A stretch of DNA of 64,000 bases from Leucobacter muris (GTDB lineage Bacteria > Actinomycetota > Actinomycetes > Actinomycetales > Microbacteriaceae), in the NCBI RefSeq assembly GCF_004028235.1, contig NZ_CP035037.1:3147983-3211982 (forward strand), written 5' to 3'. Positions 45,771 through 54,347 of this stretch are shown piece by piece (the first letter of the stretch is position 1; each line of letters begins with the position of its first letter). The notes below the pieces were generated by a model that made no database searches, was not told where the DNA came from, and worked only from the letters and a program-made list of their open reading frames with translations. Both the position numbers and the translations under genes were made by a program.

Positions 45771-45776
45771 TAGCAT
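45771..45776 (+). promoter_or_regulatory. Candidate -10 hexamer for the leaderless 45783 gene
   Basis: TAGCAT ends 6 bases before the ATG at 45783; only GGAGCC lies between, too close to act as a normal ribosome binding site. Confidence 0.35.
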
Positions 45777-45782
45777 GGAGCC

Positions 45783-46613
45783 ATGGACTCCGTGCAGCGT
45801 TCGCGCATCTCGCTCACGGCCGTGCTCGACGAGTTCTTCTTCATCTACGGCGGGGTCGCGGCGATCTGGCTGGCCTGGCTGGTGCTCACCGAGAGCTTCA
45901 GCTTCGGCTGGCTCGGCATCCTGTCGTTCATCGCCTTCTGGGTGCTGCTCGCCTACCTGGCGCTCCCCCGCGTGCACCGCATCCTGACGACCGTCTACGT
46001 GCCCGACTACTTCATCGGCCGCACCCGCACGAGCGACGGCCTGCTGGGCGACCCCATCAACCTGTCGCTGCGAGGCACGGAGCAGCAGCTGCACGACGCG
46101 ATGGAGCGCGCCGGGTGGGTGCGCGCCGATCCGGTCACCCTGCGGTCGTCGTGGGGCATCGTGGTCTCGACGATCACCAGGCGCAGCTACGATCGCGCGC
46201 CCGTCAGTCCGCTGTTCCTCTTCGGCCGCATGCAGGACGTCGCCTACCAGCAGGAGGTCGCCGGCAATCCCGCCAAACGCCACCACGTGCGCTTCTGGCG
46301 CACGCCCGAGGGCTGGCTGCTGCCCGGCGGCGCCCGGGTGGATTGGCTGGGCGCCGCGACCTTCGACCGCGCGGTCGGCTTCTCGCTGTTCACGTTGCAG
46401 ATCACCCACAAGATCGACGCCGACATCGACGTCGAGCGCGACCACGTCGTCGCGACGGTACAGCGGGCCAACCCCGCCGCACGGCTCGAGGTGCTCTCCG
46501 ACTTCTCGACCGGCTACCACTCGCGCAACGGCGGCGGCGACACGATCCGCACCGATGGCGATCTGCCGGTCATCGACCTGAGCCCCATCGGGACGGAGGC
46601 CGCCCGTGGGTGA
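45783..46613 (+). CDS. Membrane protein with LssY_C-type C-terminal domain
   Basis: A 276-residue protein. Two hydrophobic segments occupy residues 20-60. The soluble part contains LSLRGTEQQLHDAMERAGWVRADP, RHHVRFWRTPEGW, WLGAATFDRAVGFSL and THKIDADIDVERDHVV, which match the LssY C-terminal domain that occurs alone or fused to PAP2 phosphatases. No phosphatase motif is present here. Function unknown; envelope or lipid metabolism is a guess from LssY. The next gene overlaps its end by 8 bp. Confidence 0.75.
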   Translation: MDSVQRSRISLTAVLDEFFFIYGGVAAIWLAWLVLTESFSFGWLGILSFIAFWVLLAYLALPRVHRILTTVYVPDYFIGRTRTSDGLLGDPINLSLRGTEQQLHDAMERAGWVRADPVTLRSSWGIVVSTITRRSYDRAPVSPLFLFGRMQDVAYQQEVAGNPAKRHHVRFWRTPEGWLLPGGARVDWLGAATFDRAVGFSLFTLQITHKIDADIDVERDHVVATVQRANPAARLEVLSDFSTGYHSRNGGGDTIRTDGDLPVIDLSPIGTEAARG

Positions 46614-47100
46614 ACGACCCCGCAAACGCGCCGCCATCGAGCCCGCCGCCACGCTCTTCGATCGTGAGGCCGAGCCCGCGCCGCAGGACCGGCGGCCCGT
46701 CTCCGTCTCGGGCGGCGCCGCCCTCGTCGTCGCCCGCGCGCTGGGCACCGCGCTGTGGAGCGTCGGGCTGCTGCGGCAGTGGGGCTCCATTCGCGCCGAC
46801 CTCGACCTCGAACCCGACGAGTCCGGAGTGGCCCTCGGCGTGCTGCTCGGCTTCCAGGGTTTCTGGATGCTGCTGCTGCTCGCGCTCGCGTGGCTCATCT
46901 GGCGCGGCGGCAACGGCGCGCGCATCCTCGTGATGATCGGCGCCACTGCCAGCATCACGGCCTCGGCGATCGCCTACTTCGCGGCGGGAGAGGAGATCAC
47001 CGTGCACACGACGCTGCTCACGCTGGCTCTCGACATCCTCATCCTGCTCGCCCTGTCGAGCCGGGATGCGCGGGCGTGGACGCGGCGCCGCAGGGCGTGA
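46606..47100 (+). CDS. Four-helix membrane protein of unknown function
   Basis: A 164-residue protein with a charged N-terminus (MGERPRKRAAIEPA), then about four hydrophobic segments (ALVVARALGTALWSVGLL, VALGVLLGFQGFWMLLLLALAWLIW, ILVMIGATASITASAIAYFAAG, TLLTLALDILILLALSS) and a basic end (RAWTRRRRA). It starts with GTG and overlaps the LssY_C gene by 8 bp, so they are translated together. I do not recognise the family. Confidence 0.72.
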   Translation: MGERPRKRAAIEPAATLFDREAEPAPQDRRPVSVSGGAALVVARALGTALWSVGLLRQWGSIRADLDLEPDESGVALGVLLGFQGFWMLLLLALAWLIWRGGNGARILVMIGATASITASAIAYFAAGEEITVHTTLLTLALDILILLALSSRDARAWTRRRRA

Positions 47101-47122
47101 GCCGCCGCCCATGAACGGCGGC
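47101..47122. terminator. Short GC hairpin
   Basis: GCCGCCG (47101-47107) pairs with CGGCGGC (47116-47122) around 8 bases, directly after the stop of the 46606 gene and before the convergent 47189 gene. Confidence 0.4.
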
Positions 47123-47188
47123 GGTCGGGCCCCGAGGCATCAGTCGTCCTGATCTCACGGCCTCATCCGCGGATGAGTGATCCCGGGC

Positions 47189-47476
47189 TCAGTGCCAGTC
47201 GTCGCCGTCCGGGCGGTGCAGGTCTTTGCGCGCCTCAAGGTCTTCCTGGCTCGGCTTGCCGCCGAGGCCCACGAGCGCGACCATCATCACCGAGACGATG
47301 AATGCGACGCCGAGGAAGACGAGCGCGAGCACCCAGTCGCGGGTGGCCATCAGCACGACCGCACCCGCGAAGATGCCCAGCACGGCCGAGAACCCGATGA
47401 GCTCCAGCGGTCGCAGGCGGTCACGGCGCGACGGCGTCACGGGATCCTGCGGTGCGGGCTCGGTGGGCTCAGTCAT
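47189..47476 (-). CDS. Small two-helix membrane protein, unknown function
   Basis: A 95-residue protein: a charged proline-rich N-terminus, two hydrophobic segments (LIGFSAVLGIFAGAVVLMATR and WVLALVFLGVAFIVSVMMVALVGL) and a hydrophilic tail KPSQEDLEARKDLHRPDGDDWH. Similar small proteins with this tail are common in Microbacteriaceae to my knowledge, without known role. The ATG at 47476 lacks a good ribosome binding site. It begins 31 bp after the membrane protein gene upstream. Confidence 0.72.
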   Translation of the reverse strand: MTEPTEPAPQDPVTPSRRDRLRPLELIGFSAVLGIFAGAVVLMATRDWVLALVFLGVAFIVSVMMVALVGLGGKPSQEDLEARKDLHRPDGDDWH

Positions 47477-47507
47477 CGTCTGCTTTCGGTTCGGTGAGGA
47501 GGAGGGA

Positions 47508-48131
47508 TCAGCGCGCGTCGGCCGAGGACTGCTCCGCGGCGGGCGCACCGGCGACCGCGGCGGAATCGCTCGTGGAGCGGCCGTCATGGGCACGGGTGTC
47601 GAACGCAGAGATGCCGAGGAAGACGCCCGCGATCACCGCGTATGCGCCGAAGAAGCCGAGCACGGCGACCGGGTCTTCGCGCACGAGCAGCGCGAGCAGC
47701 GCGAGCAGCACGCCGGCCCCGCCGAGCAGGGTCGAATCCTGGCGGCTGCCGGGCTGCACGGCCGCCCCGATGAACTCGAGGAGCGCGCTCACGAGCGACC
47801 AGGCGGCGATGAGCACGGCGAAGCCGATGGCGGACGAGCTGAGCGGGATGGCGACCGCCGCGGCCACCGCGACGACGCCGAGCAGCAGTGGCAGCGAGCT
47901 GCGGCTCGTCGACCGGCGCGCGAACCACTCAATCAGGTGCGCGACGGCGATGGCGCCGAGCGCCGCCGAGGTGATGCCGAGGTCGAAGCCGAGCTGCTCG
48001 TGCATGGTCGCGCTGAAGGCGATCGCCATGCCCGAGAACAGCAGCACGATCACGCGGACCAGGCGCACGGAGCGGGAGACGGCCGCGTTCGGGGTCGTCG
48101 ACTCCGCAGCGCTCGATACGGCAGCGGACAT
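47508..48131 (-). CDS. Multi-pass membrane protein, HdeD/DUF308-like
   Basis: A 207-residue protein with about six hydrophobic segments between residues 20 and 175, including LVRVIVLLFSGMAIAFSATM, LPLLLGVVAVAAAVAIPL, SAIGFAVLIAAWSLVSALLEFIGA and PVAVLGFFGAYAVIAGVFLGI. The small-residue-rich paired helices resemble acid-resistance membrane protein HdeD, but the similarity is only by pattern. The start at 48131 has AGGGG in front. It is followed by the 95-residue membrane protein on the same strand. Confidence 0.72.
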   Translation of the reverse strand: MSAAVSSAAESTTPNAAVSRSVRLVRVIVLLFSGMAIAFSATMHEQLGFDLGITSAALGAIAVAHLIEWFARRSTSRSSLPLLLGVVAVAAAVAIPLSSSAIGFAVLIAAWSLVSALLEFIGAAVQPGSRQDSTLLGGAGVLLALLALLVREDPVAVLGFFGAYAVIAGVFLGISAFDTRAHDGRSTSDSAAVAGAPAAEQSSADAR

Positions 48132-48205
48132 GACACCCCTTTCTTCTTCCGGCAGTCTATCGCGTCCTGCCGCGAGCTCGCTGACCGCCCGTCGGGGACG
48201 AGAGC

Positions 48206-49582
48206 TCATACGCCCTGCGGCATGTCCTGGAAGCGCGAGTAGTGGCCCTGGAACGCCACGGTGACGGTGCCCGTGGGGCCGTTGCGCTGCTTGGCGAGGA
48301 TGAAGTCGGCCTCTCCCGCTCGGGGGCTGTCGCGATCGCCCACGGCCTCGCGGTGCAGCAGGATGACCATGTCGGCATCCTGCTCGAGCGACCCGGACTC
48401 GCGCAGATCGCTGATCGCCGGCATCTTGTCGGCGCGCTGCTCGGACGCGCGGTTGAGCTGCGACAGCGCGATGACGGGCACGTCGAGCTCTTTCGAGAGC
48501 AGCTTGAGCGCTCGCGAGAACTCGCTGACCTCTTGCTGACGGCTCTCGGACTTCTTGCCGCTCGACAGCAGCTGCAGGTAGTCGATGACCACCATGCGCA
48601 GGCCGTGCTGCTGCTTGAGCCGCCGGCACTTGGCGCGGATCTCGACGAGCGTGAGGTTGGGGCTGTCGTCGATGAAGAGCGGGGCCTCGGCGACGCGCGC
48701 CTGGGTGGCGGCGAGCTTCTGGAAGTCGCGGTTGTCGAGCGCGCCCTTGCGGAGGGTCTGCATGGGGATGCTGGCCTCGGCCGCGAGCAGACGCATGGCG
48801 ATCTCGGCGCGGCCCATCTCGAGCGAGAAGAAGACGGTGGGCGCGTTCGCGTGCACCGAGGCGTTGCGCGCCACGTCCATGGCGAGCGTCGACTTGCCCA
48901 TGGCGGGGCGGGCCGCGATGATGATCATCTGGCCTCCGGCGAAGCCGTTGGTCATCGCGTCGAGTTCGCTGAAGCCGGTGGGCACGCCCAGCATGCCGTC
49001 GGCGGCGCCGTTGGCCTTGTTGATCTCTTCGAGGGCCGCGTCGACGGCCAGCGAGAGCGGCACGTAGTCTTCGCCCTGGTTCTCGCCCGTCACGCCGTAG
49101 ATCTCGGACTGCGCCACGTTGACGAGGTCGATCGCCTCGCCCTCGCCCGCGTAGCCCATCTGCACGATGCGCGTTCCGGCCTCGACGAGGCGGCGCAGCA
49201 GCGCCTTCTCGGCGACGATCTCGGCGTAGAAGCCGGCGTTGGCGGCGGTGGGCACGATGCTGGTGAGGGTGTGCAGATACTCGGCGCCGCCCGCGCGCTG
49301 CAGCTCGCCCGCCTTGGTGAGCTCGTCGGTCACCGTGATGACGTCGGTGGGCTCGCCGCGGGAGTACAGCGAGAGCACCGCCTCGTAGATGACCTCGTGC
49401 TTGGGCACGTAGAAGTCGCCGCCCTTCAGCAGGCCGGTGACGTCTGCGACGGCGTCTTTCGAGAGCAGCATGCCGCCGAGCGCGCTCTGCTCGGCGAGCA
49501 GGTCGTAGGGCGGGGTGCGCTCGTGCCCGCGGGCGTCGTCTTCGACGAACGGATCCGAGATCCCCAGGTGTGCGATCGACAC
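48206..49582 (-). CDS. dnaB: Replicative DNA helicase
   Basis: A 458-residue hexameric helicase. The N-terminal domain with PPYDLLAEQSALGGMLLSKDAVADV is followed by the RecA-like domain with Walker A ARPAMGKST (Lys230), a Walker B-type VVIDYLQLL, and SQLNRASEQRADKMPAISDLRESGSLEQDADMVILL. It starts with GTG behind AAAGGAG. No intein is present. The gene lies downstream of rplI in the usual rpsF-ssb-rpsR-rplI-dnaB order, but a terminator and a 465-bp region separate it, so it has its own promoter. Confidence 0.97.
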   Translation of the reverse strand: MSIAHLGISDPFVEDDARGHERTPPYDLLAEQSALGGMLLSKDAVADVTGLLKGGDFYVPKHEVIYEAVLSLYSRGEPTDVITVTDELTKAGELQRAGGAEYLHTLTSIVPTAANAGFYAEIVAEKALLRRLVEAGTRIVQMGYAGEGEAIDLVNVAQSEIYGVTGENQGEDYVPLSLAVDAALEEINKANGAADGMLGVPTGFSELDAMTNGFAGGQMIIIAARPAMGKSTLAMDVARNASVHANAPTVFFSLEMGRAEIAMRLLAAEASIPMQTLRKGALDNRDFQKLAATQARVAEAPLFIDDSPNLTLVEIRAKCRRLKQQHGLRMVVIDYLQLLSSGKKSESRQQEVSEFSRALKLLSKELDVPVIALSQLNRASEQRADKMPAISDLRESGSLEQDADMVILLHREAVGDRDSPRAGEADFILAKQRNGPTGTVTVAFQGHYSRFQDMPQGV

Positions 49583-50001
49583 TCGACGGCTCCTTTTTCG
49601 TTGTGCGGGCCTGTTACCGACTGATTAGACACCAGACCCCCGACATTCACGGTACGAGCACCTCGCGAGGCACTCAAACGAACGCAGATCGGGCCTGTGG
49701 ATAACTACGTGCATAACTTGCCCGTTTGAGCCACATGTTTTCCACACCATTGGGGAAAACCTGTGGAGAGCTTGTGTACGACTTCTCGTTTATGGGCTCT
49801 GATCGGGTATTTATTCTTTCCACAGGGAGAAAGTTATTCAAGTTTCAGGTAAAGCTTGAGGCTTGAGCGGTCGCGGCTCATGTGGACAACTAGCGGGAAA
49901 AGTCGCTCCTGTCAAAGCTTTTCGTCAGCCCGCGCGCGGTGCGGCGTTCACGCGCCATTCATCGCCGGGCAAACCCCGCCCGAGCGCCCCGCACACGCAA
50001 A
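49583..50001. promoter_or_regulatory. dnaB upstream region with a cluster of DnaA-box-like sequences
   Basis: This gene-free stretch is strikingly AT-rich for the genome. DnaA-box-like nonamers are TGTGGATAA (49696-49704, perfect), TTTTCCACA (49738-49746, one mismatch), TGTGGAGAG (49762-49770), CTTTCCACA (49816-49824) and TGTGGACAA (49881-49889, one mismatch). An AT-rich segment (about 49790-49860) lies inside the cluster. It could mean DnaA control of dnaB, DnaA titration, or an origin-like element. Confidence 0.6.
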
Positions 50002-50032
50002 CGGGGCGGGATCCCGAAGGATCGCCGCCCCG
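50002..50032 (-). terminator. Terminator of the rpsF-ssb-rpsR-rplI operon
   Basis: A 13-bp stem (50002-50014 with 50019-50032, one bulged base) around a CGAA tetraloop lies 15 bp downstream of the rplI stop. The outer arms are CGGGGCGG and CCGCCCCG. Confidence 0.75.
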
Positions 50033-50047
50033 CTCGAAACGCTGGGA

Positions 50048-50497
50048 TCAGCGCTGCGCGATGACCTGCAGGGTCACCTTGGCGTCGACGCCCTCGTGCA
50101 GGTGCACGACGGCCTCGTACTCACCGGTCGACTTGATGGTAGGCACGGTGATCTTGCGCTTGTCGATCTCACCGAGCCCGGCCTCGGACACCGCTGCGGC
50201 CACGGCCGCCGGCTTCACCGAGCCGAACAGGCGGCCCTCGGCGCCCGTCTTCGCGAACAGGCGGATCTTGCCCTCCTGCAGCTTGGCCTTGAGCGCCTGG
50301 GCGTCCTCGGCCGAAGCGAGCGCGCGCGCCTCGCGAGCGGCGCGCAGCTGCGCGACCTGGGCCTCGCCGCCGCGGGTCCAGTGCACCGCGTAGCCCTGCG
50401 GCACGAGGTAGTTGCGTGCGTAGCCGTTCTTGACGTCGACGACGTCACCGGCGGAACCGAGGCCCTGGACCTCGTTCGTGAGAATTACCTTCGCCAT
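50048..50497 (-). CDS. rplI: 50S ribosomal protein L9
   Basis: A 149-residue protein with the L9 N-terminus [31 protein letters not shown] (signature GxxGxxxxVxxGYxRNxL), a central helix and a C-terminal domain. Last gene of the operon, 19 bp after rpsR. A terminator follows. Confidence 0.97.
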   Translation of the reverse strand: MAKVILTNEVQGLGSAGDVVDVKNGYARNYLVPQGYAVHWTRGGEAQVAQLRAAREARALASAEDAQALKAKLQEGKIRLFAKTGAEGRLFGSVKPAAVAAAVSEAGLGEIDKRKITVPTIKSTGEYEAVVHLHEGVDAKVTLQVIAQR

Positions 50498-50516
50498 GAT
50501 GTTCTTCCTTCGCGGC

Positions 50517-50777
50517 TCAGCGGCCGGAGCCGGCGTAGGGGAGGAGTGCCATCTCGCGGGCGTTCTTCACGGCCTTCGCGATGAGTCGCTGCTCCTGCAC
50601 GGACACGCCGGTGATGCGGCGGGCGCGGATCTTGCCGCGCTCAGAGATGAACTTGCGCAGCGTCGCGACATCCTTGTAGTCGATGACGCCGACGGTCTGC
50701 TTCTTCGCGGGTGCGAGGGTCTTGGCGTTCTTACCCCGACCCGGCTTGCGGCCTGCGCCGCTGGACTTGCCTGCCAT
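50517..50777 (-). CDS. rpsR: 30S ribosomal protein S18
   Basis: An 86-residue protein. A basic N-terminal extension ([19 protein letters not shown]) leads into [26 protein letters not shown] and [21 protein letters not shown], the S18 core that pairs with S6. The zinc-binding cysteines found in C+ forms of S18 are absent. The ATG at 50777 follows an AGAGA-type weak site; a longer frame upstream is not supported. Confidence 0.95.
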   Translation of the reverse strand: MAGKSSGAGRKPGRGKNAKTLAPAKKQTVGVIDYKDVATLRKFISERGKIRARRITGVSVQEQRLIAKAVKNAREMALLPYAGSGR

Positions 50778-50831
50778 ATTTGGTCTCTTTTCGTGATGCG
50801 ATCCGGCTGGCCGGATCAAGAAGTTGTCTGC

Positions 50832-51377
50832 CTAGAAGGGCTGCTCGTCGTCGAAGCCGCCGCCGAAGTCGTTGCCGCCGCCGGAAGAAGCGCCGCCCTG
50901 ACCGGAGTTGGTCCAGGGGTTGCCTTCCTGCTGCTGCGCAGCGGGACGACCCCAGCTGCTCTGACCCTGCGGCTGGTTGCCACCGCCGCCGAAGCCGCCG
51001 ACCTGGCCGCGCGACTGACCGCGGCTCACCTGAGCGGTGGCGAAGCGCAGCGACGGACCGACCTCTTCGACCTCGAGATCGAGGCTCGTGCGCTGCTGGC
51101 CCTGGTTGTCGGTGTAGCTGCGCTGCGTGAGGCGGCCCTGCACGATGACGCGCATGCCCTTCGTGAGCGATGCCGCGATGTTGTCGGCGTATTCGCCGTA
51201 TGCGCGGCAACCGAGCCACAGCGGTTCGCCGTCAGACCAATCGCCCGACTGACGGTCGCGCACGCGAGGGGTCGAGGCGATCCGGAAGGTCACCCACGAG
51301 TTGCCCGCCTGGCTGACCCGAGGCTCGGGATCGGCAACGAGGTTGCCGACGACAGTGATCAGCGGCTCGCCGGCCAT
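50832..51377 (-). CDS. ssb: Single-stranded DNA-binding protein
   Basis: A 181-residue SSB. The OB fold covers about residues 1-115 (ITVVGNLVADPEPRVSQAG, ...GMRVIVQGRLTQRSYTDNQG). A glycine/glutamine-rich linker follows, and the acidic tip DDEQPF that contacts partner proteins is intact. It begins 3 bp after rpsF. It coats single-stranded DNA in replication and repair. Confidence 0.96.
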   Translation of the reverse strand: MAGEPLITVVGNLVADPEPRVSQAGNSWVTFRIASTPRVRDRQSGDWSDGEPLWLGCRAYGEYADNIAASLTKGMRVIVQGRLTQRSYTDNQGQQRTSLDLEVEEVGPSLRFATAQVSRGQSRGQVGGFGGGGNQPQGQSSWGRPAAQQQEGNPWTNSGQGGASSGGGNDFGGGFDDEQPF

Positions 51378-51380
51378 GAG

Positions 51381-51740
51381 CTACGCGCCCACCTTCGCGG
51401 CACGAGCGGCCTTGGCCTGCTCGCGCTTGGCCTGAGCAGCGCGCTGAGCGATGAGCTCGTCGGCGCGGAGCACCTTGGTGCGCAGCACGGCCTCGGAGAG
51501 ACCCAGCTGACGATCGAGCTCGGCAGTCGCCTCGGGGGTCGCGGAGAAGTTCACCACGACGTAGATGCCTTCGGCCTGCTTCTTGATCTCGTATGCGAGA
51601 CGGCGCTTGCCCCAGATGTCGACGTTCTCGATCTCGCCGCCCGCATTGCGGATGACGCCGAGGAACTTGTCCATGCTGGGGGCCACGGTGCGCTCGTCGA
51701 TACCCGGATCGAGGATCACCATGAGTTCGTACGGATGCAT
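51381..51740 (-). CDS. rpsF: 30S ribosomal protein S6
   Basis: A 119-residue protein with [43 protein letters not shown] and an alanine/lysine-rich tail. The ATG at 51740 has the very strong site AAGGAGGTG. It is the first gene of the rpsF-ssb-rpsR-rplI operon; its leader holds a hairpin that may bind the S6:S18 complex. Confidence 0.96.
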   Translation of the reverse strand: MHPYELMVILDPGIDERTVAPSMDKFLGVIRNAGGEIENVDIWGKRRLAYEIKKQAEGIYVVVNFSATPEATAELDRQLGLSEAVLRTKVLRADELIAQRAAQAKREQAKAARAAKVGA

Positions 51741-51769
51741 TACTGACCCACCTCCTTCGGACTTCACGG

Positions 51770-51786
51770 CCACAGGATTTCTGTGG
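51770..51786 (-). promoter_or_regulatory. Hairpin in the rpsF leader, possible S6:S18 autoregulatory element
   Basis: CCACAG and CTGTGG form a 6-bp stem with a 5-base loop 30 bp upstream of the rpsF start. On the mRNA the stem is followed by CCGTG and then CCG before the ribosome binding site. Known S6:S18 leader elements use a stem with a CCG trinucleotide, so this is a candidate. Confidence 0.3.
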
Positions 51787-51915
51787 CAGGAGGGTGTTTA
51801 TGCGGTGTGCCCGCGCGCTGAGCGGAACGCTTCGCACGCAGACAACTAGAACAGTTTAGCACCTTCGAGCCCGGGCCGCCCGGGCAGTTTCCCGGGGGCG
51901 CGCGAGCGGGCCGGC

Positions 51916-52767
51916 TCAGACGCGCCGGAAGCTCTCCACGCCGCCGATCGGTTCCCGCTGCCCGCCGACGTGCACGATGTCGCCGCCGTCGACCGTCAGC
52001 TGGGTGCCGTGGGCGCGCAGCGCGGCGACCTTGCGCTCGAGCCAGGGGGAGATGTCGTGCCGCTCGACGGTGGCGTCGGTCTCAGTGCCGGTGCCGGCGG
52101 GCCCGGCATCACCGGCGGCCGGAGGGCCGGGGGAGCCGGCGTCGTCTGCTCCGGGGGCGGCGAGGGGCTCGGGATCCGGCACGATCTCCCAGAACGGCAG
52201 CTCGAGCGCGTGCGCGACGGCTCGGGAGAGACGGTGCGCGAGCCGGTGGTCGGGGTGCCCGTAGCCGCCCCCGTCGTCGTAGCTCACGATCGCCTGCGCG
52301 CCGGCCTGGTAGGCGGCGGCGAGCAGGTCGTTCAGCACCTCGACCGCGGGGGCGCTGGTGAGCGCGTCGCGGCTCGCCTCGGGCGCGGCCGTCACCCGGC
52401 CGTCGGATCCCCAGGCCATGCCCGAGTCCTCGTAGATGTAGGGGGGAAGCCCCTCGGCGCGCGCGGGCTCGGCGCCCAGGAAGGCGTGACGCTCAACGCC
52501 GAGCATGCCGAGCGCGGTGCGCAGCTCGTTCTGGCGCACGACGGCCAGCCCGTGCGAGCCGGCGAGCGCCTGCAGCGGGCCGGGCGTCACCTCGCCCTGC
52601 TCTCCGCGGGTGAGCGTGACGAGCAGGGGCTCGAGTCCCGCCTCGGCGAGCGCGGCGAGCGTGCCCCCGGTGGTGATGGTCTCGTCGTCGGGGTGCGCGT
52701 GCACGAACATCACGCGGGGCCGCCCCTCGAACCAGGTCGTCGGATCGACCGTCTGCTCGCTCATCAT
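51916..52767 (-). CDS. mshB: N-acetyl-1-D-myo-inositol-2-amino-2-deoxy-alpha-D-glucopyranoside deacetylase
   Basis: A 283-residue PIG-L/LmbE-family zinc deacetylase, second enzyme of mycothiol biosynthesis. The zinc site is HAHPDDE (His25, Asp28) plus His174 in GYGHPDHRLAHRL. Between residues 205 and 235 there is a proline/glycine/alanine-rich insertion that is longer than I expect. The ATG at 52764 has better spacing to GGAGG than the one at 52767. MCA (mycothiol conjugate amidase) is the nearest alternative, but the ISPWLERKVAALRAHGTQL end and the partner mshA in the window favour MshB. Confidence 0.85.
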   Translation of the reverse strand: MMSEQTVDPTTWFEGRPRVMFVHAHPDDETITTGGTLAALAEAGLEPLLVTLTRGEQGEVTPGPLQALAGSHGLAVVRQNELRTALGMLGVERHAFLGAEPARAEGLPPYIYEDSGMAWGSDGRVTAAPEASRDALTSAPAVEVLNDLLAAAYQAGAQAIVSYDDGGGYGHPDHRLAHRLSRAVAHALELPFWEIVPDPEPLAAPGADDAGSPGPPAAGDAGPAGTGTETDATVERHDISPWLERKVAALRAHGTQLTVDGGDIVHVGGQREPIGGVESFRRV

Positions 52768-52869
52768 GCCCTCCAGCTTCGATCCGCGGTTCGGATCTCA
52801 CCAATCATTCGGATCTTCCCGGTCGAACCCATCCGAGACAACGCCCTCGCCCGAAGCATCGGCGCGGGA

Positions 52870-54294
52870 TCAGCCCTGCTGCTCGTACCACTCGCGCAGG
52901 CGCTGCTCGGCCTCGGCCACACCGATCGGCCCCTCGTCGAGGCGCACCTCGAGCAGGTACCGGTAGGCGCGGCCCACGAGCGGCCCGGGCGGGATCCCGA
53001 GCAGCGCCATGATCCGCTCGCCGTCGAGCTCAGGCCGCACCGCGGCGAGCTCCTCGGCCTCGGCGAGCTCGCCGATGCGCCGCTCGATGTCGTCGTACGC
53101 GTGCGCGAGGCGCTCGGCCTTGCGCCGATTGCGGGTCGTCACATCGGCTCGGGTGAGGATGTGCAGACGGTCGAGCTCATCGCCGGCGTCGCGCACGTAG
53201 CGGCGCACCGCCGAGTCGGTCCACTGCTGGTCGCTGTAGCCGAAGAAGCGCAGGTGTAGCTCGACGAGGCGCGCCACCCGTTTGATCGTGTCGTTGTCGA
53301 AGCGCAGCTCGCGCAGGCGCTTCTTCGCGAGCTTCGCGCCCACGACGTCATGGTGGTGGAACGTCACGCCGCCGCGCTCGAAGCGCCGGGTGGCCGGCTT
53401 GCCGATGTCGTGCAGCAGCGCCGCGATCCGGAGCACCACGTCGGGGGAGGGCTCGTGCCCGCGCTCCGACTCCAGCTCGATCGCCTGCCGCAGCACCGTG
53501 AGGCTGTGCTCGTAGACGTCCTTGTGCCGGCCGTGATCGTCCTGCGTGGCGAGCAGCGCCGTGAGCTCGGGCAGGAAGCGCTCGGCGAGGCCCGTCTCGA
53601 CGAGCAGGCGGATGCCGGGGATCGGATCAGCGGTCGACAGCAGCTTGACGAACTCGTCGCGCACCCGCTCGGCCGAGATGATGTCGAGCCGCTTGGCGAA
53701 CTCCCACATGGCCGCCTGCGTTTCGGGCACCACCTCGAAGCCCAGCTGCGAGGCGAAGCGCGCCGCGCGCAGCATGCGCAGCGGGTCGTCGGTGAACGAC
53801 GCCTCGGGGGAGCCGGGGGTGCGGATCCGCCCGGCCAGCAGGTCCTCGACGCCGTCCGAGACGTCGACGAGCCGCATGTCGGGCAGCATGAGGGCGAGTG
53901 CGTTGATGGTGAAGTCGCGGCGCACCAGGTCTCCCTCGATGCTGTCGCCGAAGCTCACCTCGGGCTTGCGCGAGTCGTCACGATACGTGTCGGCGCGATA
54001 GGTGGTGATCTCGACGATCTCGCCGTGCACCCGCGCGGCGATCGTGCCGAAGTCGCGGCCCACGTCCCACACGTTCTGGGTGAGGGAGTCGAGGATCGCG
54101 CGCGTCTCGTCGGGGCGCGCGGAGGTGGTGAAGTCGAGGTCGGTGACGGATCTGCCGAGCAGCGCGTCGCGCACCGGTCCGCCGACGAGCGCGAATTCGT
54201 GGCCCCGGTCGGCGAACGCCCGCGCGAGCGTCGCGACGGGTGCGGACGCCGCGATGGTGCGCAGCGCCTCCATGGATTCGGCAAGGGTGGGCAT
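52870..54294 (-). CDS. pcnA: CCA tRNA nucleotidyltransferase
   Basis: A 474-residue class II nucleotidyltransferase that completes the CCA end of tRNAs. The head contains FALVGGPVRDALLGRSVTDLDFTTSARPDE with the two catalytic aspartates, RRDFTINALAL follows, and an HD domain is seen as LLHDIGKP and FHHHDVVGAKLA. The position before the DUF6049 gene near the origin is the usual one in actinobacteria. It starts at 54294, divergent from the DUF6049 gene with only 53 bp between. Confidence 0.94.
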   Translation of the reverse strand: MPTLAESMEALRTIAASAPVATLARAFADRGHEFALVGGPVRDALLGRSVTDLDFTTSARPDETRAILDSLTQNVWDVGRDFGTIAARVHGEIVEITTYRADTYRDDSRKPEVSFGDSIEGDLVRRDFTINALALMLPDMRLVDVSDGVEDLLAGRIRTPGSPEASFTDDPLRMLRAARFASQLGFEVVPETQAAMWEFAKRLDIISAERVRDEFVKLLSTADPIPGIRLLVETGLAERFLPELTALLATQDDHGRHKDVYEHSLTVLRQAIELESERGHEPSPDVVLRIAALLHDIGKPATRRFERGGVTFHHHDVVGAKLAKKRLRELRFDNDTIKRVARLVELHLRFFGYSDQQWTDSAVRRYVRDAGDELDRLHILTRADVTTRNRRKAERLAHAYDDIERRIGELAEAEELAAVRPELDGERIMALLGIPPGPLVGRAYRYLLEVRLDEGPIGVAEAEQRLREWYEQQG

Positions 54295-54334
54295 CCCTCA
54301 AGGGTACCTGGGCGCAGGCCCCCGACCCGATCCC

Positions 54335-54340
54335 TAGACT
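54335..54340 (+). promoter_or_regulatory. Candidate -10 hexamer for the leaderless DUF6049 gene
   Basis: TAGACT ends 7 bases before the ATG at 54348, with no ribosome binding site. Confidence 0.35.
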
Positions 54341-54347
54341 GGTGGCC

